Source of the DNA: CAUZIB01 sp963578805
Lineage (GTDB): Bacteria; Acidobacteriota; Vicinamibacteria; Vicinamibacterales; UBA8438
Direction of reading: 5' to 3'
Assembly (NCBI GenBank): GCA_963578805.1
Contig: CAUZDY010000001.1
Location: 1 to 64,000 of the forward strand
Length of the DNA stretch: 64,000 bases
Below are positions 23,813-31,404 of this stretch, piece by piece. The translations under genes were made by a program, and so were the position numbers. Each line of letters opens with the position of its first letter. Position 1 is the stretch's first letter. Below the pieces are notes generated by a model. That model was not told the origin of the DNA and searched no databases. It saw only the letters and a list, made by a program, of their open reading frames with translations.

Positions 23813-25320
23813 ACATCCATCAGTCGGCGATGCCGGTCCTCATCGTCGTCATTCCGCTACTCACAGCGTTTGTGCTGCCGCTGGTCGAGTTGTGGAGACG
23901 GAGCCTCGTGTTTCCTTTGGCGCTTGCCGCGCTTGTGGCCTCTTTTGGCAGCTCGATTCTGGTGGCGCGCGAAATTCTTACTAACGGTCCCGTCGAGTAC
24001 TACATGGGCGGATGGGAACCGCCGTGGGGCATCGCGTTTCGTATTGACCACCTCAGCGCGCTGATTTTGTTGCTACTGGGTTCCATCACGCTGCTGGTGG
24101 GCATTTACTCGAAGCGGAGCATCCTCAAAGAGCTCCCGGAGAAAGAAGCGCCGTTCTACAGCGTCTATCTGTTACTGGTGGCCGGGCTCACCGGGATGGT
24201 TGCGACCGCTGACATGTTCAACTTGTATGTCTTCCTTGAGATCTCGTCTTTGGCCAGTTACGGCCTGGTCTCGCTCGGTCGCGGCCGCGCCATCGTCTCG
24301 GCATTCCGCTACGTCATTCTCGGAACCGTTGGCGCAGCGTTCTACCTCCTCGGTGTGGGCTATCTGTATGCGGTCACCGGATCGCTGAATATGGCTGACC
24401 TGGCGCTTATTCTCCCACCGTTGTACGACTCGAACGCCGTCCTCGTTGGATTCGCATTTCTCGTTATCGGAATCGCGATCAAGATGGCGCTGTTCCCGAT
24501 GCACGCCTGGCTGCCGGGGGCGTATTCCAACGCCCCATCTGCCGTCAGCGCCCTGATCGCCGCCACCACGACCAAGGTCGCCGCCTACGTCCTCGTGCGA
24601 GTGATCTTCTTCGTCTTCGAGCCACGTTTCTCCATCGATACGATCCCGGTCACGACGCTCCTGAGCTGGATGGGAGCGATCGCCATGCTCTTGGGCTCGG
24701 TGATGGCGATTGCACAGTCAGACCTTAAAAGGATGCTGGCGTACTCCTCCGTCGCACAGATCGGCTACATCGTCCTGGGCGTGGGGTTGGCCAACGCAAT
24801 GGGCTTCACCGGCGGAATTTTACACCTCGTTAACCATGCGTTCATGAAGGGCGGCCTCTTCCTGGTCGCTGGAGCGATCGTCTATCGGACAGGACATCGG
24901 GAGATTAAGAATTTTCGGTTTCTCTCCGTCCGGATGCCGTGGACCGCAGCGACATTCACCGTCTGTGCCCTGGCGATGATCGGAATCCCACCGACCGGTG
25001 GATTTTTCAGCAAGCTGTATCTGATTCTCGGCGCGATCGCAGCGGGCCAGTGGGTGTTTGTGGCCGTCATCCTATCGAGCAGTGTGCTCGCCCTGACCTA
25101 CTTGGTCAATGTTATCCGCTATATGTATTTCCCTCCACCGGCGGCCGAGGCTTCACCGGAGGACACGACGGCCGGGACACTCATCCGCGACGAAGCTCCT
25201 GTCGCCATGTTAGCGCCGATGCTGATCTTGGCCGTCGGGATCATTCTCCTCGGCCTGTTCAACGGCGAGATCGTGTCACTGTTCATCGATCCGTCCATTC
25301 CGGAGCGACTTCTAAGGTAA
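23809..25320 (+). CDS. mrpD: Mrp/Mbh-type antiporter subunit D (NuoN/MbhH-like)
   Basis: 503 residues, about 14 membrane helices, the first of three antiporter-like ion-channel subunits in the operon. Conserved Glu in TADMFNLYVFLEISSLASYG (TM5 Glu), Lys in IAIKMALFPMHAWLPGAYS (TM7 Lys), PSAVSALIAATTTKVAAYVL, and Lys in SDLKRMLAYSSVAQIGYIVL (TM10-12 region). These charges form the hydrophilic axis for H+/Na+ movement in complex I relatives. Equivalent to MbhH. Confidence 0.95.
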   Translation: MNIHQSAMPVLIVVIPLLTAFVLPLVELWRRSLVFPLALAALVASFGSSILVAREILTNGPVEYYMGGWEPPWGIAFRIDHLSALILLLLGSITLLVGIYSKRSILKELPEKEAPFYSVYLLLVAGLTGMVATADMFNLYVFLEISSLASYGLVSLGRGRAIVSAFRYVILGTVGAAFYLLGVGYLYAVTGSLNMADLALILPPLYDSNAVLVGFAFLVIGIAIKMALFPMHAWLPGAYSNAPSAVSALIAATTTKVAAYVLVRVIFFVFEPRFSIDTIPVTTLLSWMGAIAMLLGSVMAIAQSDLKRMLAYSSVAQIGYIVLGVGLANAMGFTGGILHLVNHAFMKGGLFLVAGAIVYRTGHREIKNFRFLSVRMPWTAATFTVCALAMIGIPPTGGFFSKLYLILGAIAAGQWVFVAVILSSSVLALTYLVNVIRYMYFPPPAAEASPEDTTAGTLIRDEAPVAMLAPMLILAVGIILLGLFNGEIVSLFIDPSIPERLLR

Positions 25321-25324
25321 GACG

Positions 25325-27379
25325 GTGACGACAACGACAGCCGCGTGGGTGTGCATCTTCTCGCCGATGGTCGGGGTAGCACTGACTCCAGTACTGGCCC
25401 GCCTTCATCCCACCGCGAGAGATTTCGGTGCAGTCTTCTTCTCTTTTGTGGCTGCAGTCGCAGCCCTAACCCTGCTCCCGGAACTCTCACACGCTGAGTT
25501 GCTCCCGCTCGAGCACCAGATCACGTGGCTTTCGAACCCACTTCAGATCGGCTTCGGCATCCTGGTCGACCCGCTAAGCATCGTCCTGACCAATGTCGTT
25601 GCCGTGATCAGTTTCGTCATCATGGTGTATTGCCTCGGATACATGAGAGGCGATCCCGCACAAACGCGTTTCTGGATGTGGATGAACGGGTTCATCGGCA
25701 GCATGTTGCTGCTCGTCCTCTCAAACAATCTGCTGTTTCTCTTCATCGGATGGAAGCTCGTTGGTGTCTGCAGCTACGGGCTCATCGGCTTCTACTACCA
25801 GGATCAGCGCCAGTACTGGATCGGCGGGCCGGCCCCCACGGCTTTCGTCACGCCGTCGCAGGCCTGCATCAAGGCACTGGTTGTAACGGGCGTGGGCGAC
25901 ATGCTGATGCTGGGCGGTATCCTTCTCGTCTATTTCTACGCAGGAACTCTGAACTTCCTCGATCTCTACGAGACGGCTCCCGCCTGGCTAGCAGCGATGG
26001 GCGACACCCCGGGAATGGTGATTCTCGTAAGCCTGCTTCTTCTGGCAGGTCCTATCGGCAAGTCGGCCCAGTTTCCGTTTCACGAGTGGCTTCCCGAGGC
26101 GATGGCTGGGCCGGGACCAGTATCAGCCCTCATACACGCGGCAACCATGGTCAAGAGCGGTGTATACCTCGTGGCGCGGCTCGTGCCGATCTTCTACTAC
26201 GGGCGCTGGGTGGCCGGTATCGACGAGGCAGCGTGGTTCTTCTACGTTACCGCTTGGATTGGGGCGTTCACAGCTTTCCTGGCGGCGACCCAGGGATTGG
26301 TCGCGCTTGAACTCAAAAAGGTGCTCGCCTACTCGACGGTCAGCCAGATCGGCTACATGCTGCTGGGGCTTGGCACCGCCGGTTTCGCACCGTCGCTCCT
26401 GCTCGGGGGATACACGGCTGGGGTCTTTCACCTTGTAAGCCACGCCCTCTTCAAGGCGTGTCTGTTCCTATGCGCAGGCACCGTGATTCATGCTGTGCGC
26501 TCCATCTACATCCAGGACATGGGCGGCCTCCGAAGACATCTGCCGCTGACCTGGGGCTTTACCCTCGTGGCGGCATTGTCGCTCATCGGGATGCCTCCCT
26601 TCCCAGGGTTCTGGAGTAAGGATGCCGTACTGCTCGTGACACTTGAGGCCAGCACGCCGCTGTTTGTGCTAGCCCTTCTCACCGTGGCGGTCACCGCCTT
26701 TTACACCATCCGGTTTGTGGGAATTGTGTTTTATGGACCAGAGGGCGCCCATCTTCAGCAGGCGGCACACTCCGATGGCCACAGTCGTACGCACGACGGT
26801 GACGTGTCGATGCGCGTCGCATCCGGCATCCTGACGATCGCCATCGTCATCGCTGGTCTGGGCGGGCCGTTCCTCGAGACAGCACTCCATAACGGCTTCG
26901 ATACCAGCTTTCCCCAAGAGATCGTAGGAGTCATAGCCTCGGCCTCCGGACCCGACCACGACTCAGTCTCGCACGGACTTGTTTCTCTTCTCTCGGTGCT
27001 GTTCCTTCTCGCCGGTGCGGTACCGGCCTTTTACCTCTACATCGCCCGCAAGGGCTCCCCTGCGGTGCTGCTCGACACCTATCCGTGTCTGCAATCGCTG
27101 CATACGTTTCTCTGGAACCGGTGGTTCATCGATGGGTTCTACAACCGGGTGTTCATCACCGGCACGTCGCGCGCAGCAAGGTTCGTCGCCGAGGATCTCG
27201 AGGCGCCGCTGAACAATTTTGTGCATCGCCGCCTGCCATGGCTTTTTACGCGAAAGGCTGAGCGGATAGTGCATCACCTGCGCGCAGATACCGAGGAGCT
27301 GTTGTACAACGTCTCGTATGTGCTCATCTTGTTCATCATGCTCTTGACCTATCTGTTCCTCGGGACTGGCGGAGACTAA
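25325..27379 (+). CDS. NuoL/MrpA-N-like antiporter subunit
   Basis: 684 residues starting at GTG, four bases after mrpD. About 15-16 membrane helices. FGILVDPLSIVLTNVVAVIS, NLLFLFIGWKLVGVCSYGLI, GKSAQFPFHEWLPEAMAGPG and HAATMVKSGVYLVARLVPIF are strongly NuoL-like (PF..WLP.AM.GP.PVSALIHAATMV..GVYL). The usual Glu of FLFIGWE is Lys here (GWKLVGVCSYGLIG). The protein ends with a long C-terminal extension (LEAPLNNFVHRRLPWLFTRK and a last helix), as in NuoL. It ends in the overlap TAATG with the next gene. Confidence 0.93.
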   Translation: MTTTTAAWVCIFSPMVGVALTPVLARLHPTARDFGAVFFSFVAAVAALTLLPELSHAELLPLEHQITWLSNPLQIGFGILVDPLSIVLTNVVAVISFVIMVYCLGYMRGDPAQTRFWMWMNGFIGSMLLLVLSNNLLFLFIGWKLVGVCSYGLIGFYYQDQRQYWIGGPAPTAFVTPSQACIKALVVTGVGDMLMLGGILLVYFYAGTLNFLDLYETAPAWLAAMGDTPGMVILVSLLLLAGPIGKSAQFPFHEWLPEAMAGPGPVSALIHAATMVKSGVYLVARLVPIFYYGRWVAGIDEAAWFFYVTAWIGAFTAFLAATQGLVALELKKVLAYSTVSQIGYMLLGLGTAGFAPSLLLGGYTAGVFHLVSHALFKACLFLCAGTVIHAVRSIYIQDMGGLRRHLPLTWGFTLVAALSLIGMPPFPGFWSKDAVLLVTLEASTPLFVLALLTVAVTAFYTIRFVGIVFYGPEGAHLQQAAHSDGHSRTHDGDVSMRVASGILTIAIVIAGLGGPFLETALHNGFDTSFPQEIVGVIASASGPDHDSVSHGLVSLLSVLFLLAGAVPAFYLYIARKGSPAVLLDTYPCLQSLHTFLWNRWFIDGFYNRVFITGTSRAARFVAEDLEAPLNNFVHRRLPWLFTRKAERIVHHLRADTEELLYNVSYVLILFIMLLTYLFLGTGGD

Positions 27380-28881
27380 TGGACATGCCGGGTCTGCTCC
27401 TCCAAATTCTCCTGGCACCTTTCCTCTCCTCGGCCGTGGTGTTTCTGACCCGCAGGCGCATTGGGCGCCTCGCCGGATGGCTGACGGCCGGAACGCTCCT
27501 CTACACGACAGCACTCGTGCTGCGTGCCGCTGTTGTGGTTGCCGGTGGCGAGGTGCTGTTCGAGGAGTACCTGCTGATCGCCCCGGGTGTCCATCTCGGT
27601 CTGCTCGCCGATGGTCTCAGTATCCCGACACTCGCCGTGGTTTTACTTCTGTGTACCGCCCTGGCTCTTTTCTCGATCCGGTATGTCGAGCATCGGGTGG
27701 AGATCTTGTATAGCAAGGAAAGCGAGGCGACTCAAGAGCGGTACTACGTCCGTTTCTTTTACTTGCTTCCGTTTTTCCCCGCAGGGTTCATTGGGACGAT
27801 CCTGAGCACCAACCTGGTAACGCTGTACTTCTTCATGGAGCTGCTGACGATCACACTGTTTTTCCTGATGGCGTATTTCGGCTACTTGGATCGGGTGCGG
27901 GTGGCGTTCATCAGCTTGTCGTGGGGCATCATCGGGGCTCTGCTGTTCCTGGTTGCGTCCCTTGCGACGTACGACCAGATCGGGAGTCTCGAAATCTCTG
28001 AGCTCGGACGAATGGCCGGTGGGCCGCTGGTCACCGGCACCTTGGTGTTGTTCCTTCTCGGCCTGATGATGAAGCTGGCCGTGATACCGTTTCACGTCTG
28101 GATGCCCTCGGTCCACGCCGAGCATCCGACGTGTATCGCGGGCCTTCTAGCGGTCTATGCCAACCTTGCGGTCTACGTCTTGATCCGCGTCGCGGTCCTT
28201 CCGCTTGCCGACGAGTTCCAAAAATTTGGGATGCCGCTCATGGTGATCGCTCTCGTGACGATGGTCTATGGGGCGCTTCTCAGCATGGCCCAGACAGACA
28301 TCAAGCGTCTTGCAGCCTGTTCGACGATCAGCCAAATCGCATACTCCGTCCTCGGACTTGGCGCCCTGACGGCCACCGGTGTGCAAGGCAGCATGTTCTT
28401 CTTTCTCAGCCACATTATGGGGAAGACGGTCTTCTTTTCGACCGCCGGCATTGTGGTCTACATGACGGGAATCCGTGACATGCGTAAGATGGGTGGACTC
28501 GCCCGCAAGATGCCGGTCACCGCGGCGCTCTGGGTGACCGGCTGCCTGATGCTGTCCGGGTTTCCGCCCTTCAGCAGTTTTACAGCCGAGTGGATCATGT
28601 TCACCGGCATCTTCGAACGCGGTGCAAGCTCCGGCCCCCTCGGCATTGTCGTGGCGCTGGGTGGCGTGACCGCCATCACGTTGACGGTCGCTTACACGTT
28701 CGCGGCCGCCCGACAAATCTTCTTTGGGCCGCTCAGTCCCGCCCTGGAGACCAAGACCCTGTCCGACCCCCCATGGACGATGACTGTTCCCCTCGCGCTG
28801 GTCGCGCTGACGTCGATCATCCTGGGGATACGACCCGGGCTGGTGATGGATCTGCTGGATTCGGTCCTAGGCGGGATCTAG
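27379..28881 (+). CDS. NuoM-like antiporter subunit
   Basis: 500 residues, about 14 membrane helices, third antiporter-like subunit. ATG overlaps the previous stop. TLYFFMELLTITLFFLMAYF (TM5 Glu), LGLMMKLAVIPFHVWMPSVH (TM7 Lys), AEHPTCIAGLLAVYANLAVY and AQTDIKRLAACSTISQIAYS are typical NuoM/MrpD motifs. The last gene of the operon ends 8 bases from the convergent gyrA stop, leaving no room for a dedicated terminator. No hydrogenase, formate dehydrogenase or DabA gene follows. Confidence 0.93.
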   Translation: MDMPGLLLQILLAPFLSSAVVFLTRRRIGRLAGWLTAGTLLYTTALVLRAAVVVAGGEVLFEEYLLIAPGVHLGLLADGLSIPTLAVVLLLCTALALFSIRYVEHRVEILYSKESEATQERYYVRFFYLLPFFPAGFIGTILSTNLVTLYFFMELLTITLFFLMAYFGYLDRVRVAFISLSWGIIGALLFLVASLATYDQIGSLEISELGRMAGGPLVTGTLVLFLLGLMMKLAVIPFHVWMPSVHAEHPTCIAGLLAVYANLAVYVLIRVAVLPLADEFQKFGMPLMVIALVTMVYGALLSMAQTDIKRLAACSTISQIAYSVLGLGALTATGVQGSMFFFLSHIMGKTVFFSTAGIVVYMTGIRDMRKMGGLARKMPVTAALWVTGCLMLSGFPPFSSFTAEWIMFTGIFERGASSGPLGIVVALGGVTAITLTVAYTFAAARQIFFGPLSPALETKTLSDPPWTMTVPLALVALTSIILGIRPGLVMDLLDSVLGGI

Positions 28882-28889
28882 GATTCGGA

Positions 28890-31385
28890 CTAAGACCCCG
28901 GGTTATCCGTTTCATCCGTCTCACTGTCGACGAGGTCCTTCTCGGTGAGACGCGCCACCGACACGACCCTGTCTTGATCATCGATCTCGATGAGACGCAC
29001 GCCCTGCGTTGCGCGCCCTATCGGCCGAATATCTCCGGTGACCATCCGGAGGATCTTTCCTTGCTCGGTGATGAGCATCAGCTCATCGTCCTGCTCCACG
29101 TAGGCGACACTGGTGACTCGACCGTTTCGTCCGCTCGTCTGGATATTGATCAGGCCAATGCCCCCGCGAGCCTGTACACGGTACTCATCCAGCTTGGTTC
29201 GCTTCCCGTAACCCCTCTCCGTAACGGTCAGTAGCGTGCCCCCCGGTTTGACAACCGTCATTGCCACCACTTCGTCCTCACTCCGCAGGGCGATCCCGCG
29301 GACACCTTGCGCCGTTCGACCCATCGGCCGGGCGTCCGCTTCTCTGAAGCGAATGGCCATACCGGCTCGCGTGCCCATAAAGATCTCGCCCTCGCCATCC
29401 GTCAACTCCGCACCGATCACTGCATCGTCGAGCTCAACCGACATCGCAATGATCCCATCGGCTCTGGGATGTCGATAGGCACGAAGGTCGGTCTTCTTGA
29501 CAATGCCCCGCCGCGTCCCCATGACGACGAACTCTTGGCCGTCCTCGTCGGGCCACTCTCGAACCGCCTGCAGCGCCGAGACCCGCTCTCCGGGCGCCAT
29601 GTTGACGAGGTTGGCGATCGCTTTGCCTCGACCGGCCGGACCGACGTCTGGAATCTCGTGCACCTTCAGCCAATACACCCGTCCCCGGTCGGAGAAGATC
29701 AAGATGTAGGCATGGGTCGACGCCACGAACAGCTGCGTAAGAAAATCCTCGTCGCGCGTGCGCATCCCGATGCGACCTTTTCCGCCACGCCGCTGATTCC
29801 GATACTCAGTCAGTGCGGTTCGCTTCACGTATCCGGTGTTGCTGATCGTGATCGCCATGTCCTCCTCGGCGATCAAGTCCTCCACTTGAAAATCTCCGGC
29901 TGCGGCAACGATCTCCGTACGCCGGTCGTCACCGTGGGTCTCCTGAATCGCGCGGAGCTCGTTGATGACGATCTCCATCAATAGTGTCTCGCTCTCCAGG
30001 ATGGCCCGCAGTCGTTCGACCGTCTTGAGCAACTCGGTGAGCTCGTCGACGATCTTCTGTCGCTCAAGGCCGGTCAACCGCTGGAGTTGCATATCCAGGA
30101 TGGCCTGGGCCTGAATCTTCGTCAGTGAAAACTGATCGATCAGTCCACTCCGGGCGTCGGCGGGTGTTTTGGCGCCGCGGATCAGCTTGATGATGGCATC
30201 CAGTTGGTCCAGTGCAATCTTCAAGCCCTCGAGCACATGCGCTCTCGCTTTGGCCTTTCGAAGGTTGAACTCGGTGCGGCGGTGGACCACTTCTCGGCGA
30301 AACTCCAGGAAGTGCTCGATGACGTCGAGCAGGCTCAAGACCCGCGGCCGACCGGCGACGATCGCCAGCATGATGATGCCGAACGACGTCTGGAGCGCCG
30401 TATGCTTGAAGAGGTTATTGAGCACAACCTCTGGCACCTCGCCGCGACGGAGCTCGATCACGATCCGCATGCCGCGGCGGTCTGACTCGTCCCGCAGATC
30501 CGTAATCCCTTCGATCACCTTCTCCCGGGCGAGCTCGGCCATCTTCTCAAGCAACCGAGCCTTGTTCACCTGGTAGGGGATCTCGGTCACGATGATCGAT
30601 TCCTTGCCCCCCTTCTTCTTTGGTTCTTCAACCGACGTCCGGGCCCGCATCAGGACGCTTCCACGACCAGTGCGATACGCTTGGGCGATACCCGCGCGCC
30701 CGACGATAAATCCTCCGGTCGGAAAATCAGGCCCCGACACAAGGCGGGGCACCGACTGCTCCCGCTCCTCGCGAGACTCCTCAGGGTGCTCCGCGACCCA
30801 CACGATCCCGTCGATCACTTCACGCATGTTGTGCGGGGGGATATTGGTCGCCATCCCGACCGCGATACCAGAGGACCCGTTCACAAGGAGGTTCGGGTAT
30901 GGCGCGGGCAAGACGGTGGGTTCTTCCGTGGTTTCGTCGTAATTCGGAACGAAGTCGACCGTCTCCCTGTCGAGGTCGGCCATCAACCGATCGGCGAGAC
31001 CCTGCAATTTGGCCTCGGTGTATCGCATGGCGGCCGGCGGGTCACCGTCGACCGACCCGAAGTTCCCCTGGCCGTCAACCAGCGGATAGCGCATGTTGAA
31101 GCCCTGGGCCATCCGAACGAGCGTGTCGTAGATCGAGGCGTCCCCGTGAGGATGGTAGTTCCCCATCACCTCGCCCACGATCTTCGCGCACTTGCGATAC
31201 GACCGGTTCGACGCCAGTCCCATTAGGCGCATCCCGTAGATGACGCGTCGATGAGCGGGCTTCAGTCCGTCGCGCACGTCTGGGAGCGCTCGCCCGATGA
31301 TCACGCTCATCGCGTAATCCATGTACGAGCGACGCATCTCGTCTTCGATGCTGACTGGAATGGTTGTGTGTTCGATATCGGACAT
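28890..31385 (-). CDS. gyrA: DNA gyrase subunit A
   Basis: 831 residues. It breaks and rejoins DNA for ATP-driven negative supercoiling with GyrB. Catalytic Tyr122 is in AAMRYTEAKL. The quinolone region reads HPHGDASIYDTLVRMAQ: the residue at the E. coli Ser83 position is Ala and the Asp87 position is Asp, as in mycobacterial GyrA. The C-terminal beta-pinwheel carries the GyrA-box QRRGGKG followed by GRIGM. The acidic tail ends SETDETDNPGS. It lies 19 bases downstream of gyrB on the same strand. Confidence 0.98.
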   Translation of the reverse strand: MSDIEHTTIPVSIEDEMRRSYMDYAMSVIIGRALPDVRDGLKPAHRRVIYGMRLMGLASNRSYRKCAKIVGEVMGNYHPHGDASIYDTLVRMAQGFNMRYPLVDGQGNFGSVDGDPPAAMRYTEAKLQGLADRLMADLDRETVDFVPNYDETTEEPTVLPAPYPNLLVNGSSGIAVGMATNIPPHNMREVIDGIVWVAEHPEESREEREQSVPRLVSGPDFPTGGFIVGRAGIAQAYRTGRGSVLMRARTSVEEPKKKGGKESIIVTEIPYQVNKARLLEKMAELAREKVIEGITDLRDESDRRGMRIVIELRRGEVPEVVLNNLFKHTALQTSFGIIMLAIVAGRPRVLSLLDVIEHFLEFRREVVHRRTEFNLRKAKARAHVLEGLKIALDQLDAIIKLIRGAKTPADARSGLIDQFSLTKIQAQAILDMQLQRLTGLERQKIVDELTELLKTVERLRAILESETLLMEIVINELRAIQETHGDDRRTEIVAAAGDFQVEDLIAEEDMAITISNTGYVKRTALTEYRNQRRGGKGRIGMRTRDEDFLTQLFVASTHAYILIFSDRGRVYWLKVHEIPDVGPAGRGKAIANLVNMAPGERVSALQAVREWPDEDGQEFVVMGTRRGIVKKTDLRAYRHPRADGIIAMSVELDDAVIGAELTDGEGEIFMGTRAGMAIRFREADARPMGRTAQGVRGIALRSEDEVVAMTVVKPGGTLLTVTERGYGKRTKLDEYRVQARGGIGLINIQTSGRNGRVTSVAYVEQDDELMLITEQGKILRMVTGDIRPIGRATQGVRLIEIDDQDRVVSVARLTEKDLVDSETDETDNPGS

Positions 31386-31404
31386 AGGTGGGCAGAGGGC
31401 CGGG

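Noticed and set aside
28590..29234. 214-codon plus-strand ORF
   Set aside because: Overlaps the end of the NuoM-like gene and the end of gyrA in wrong frames; no family features.
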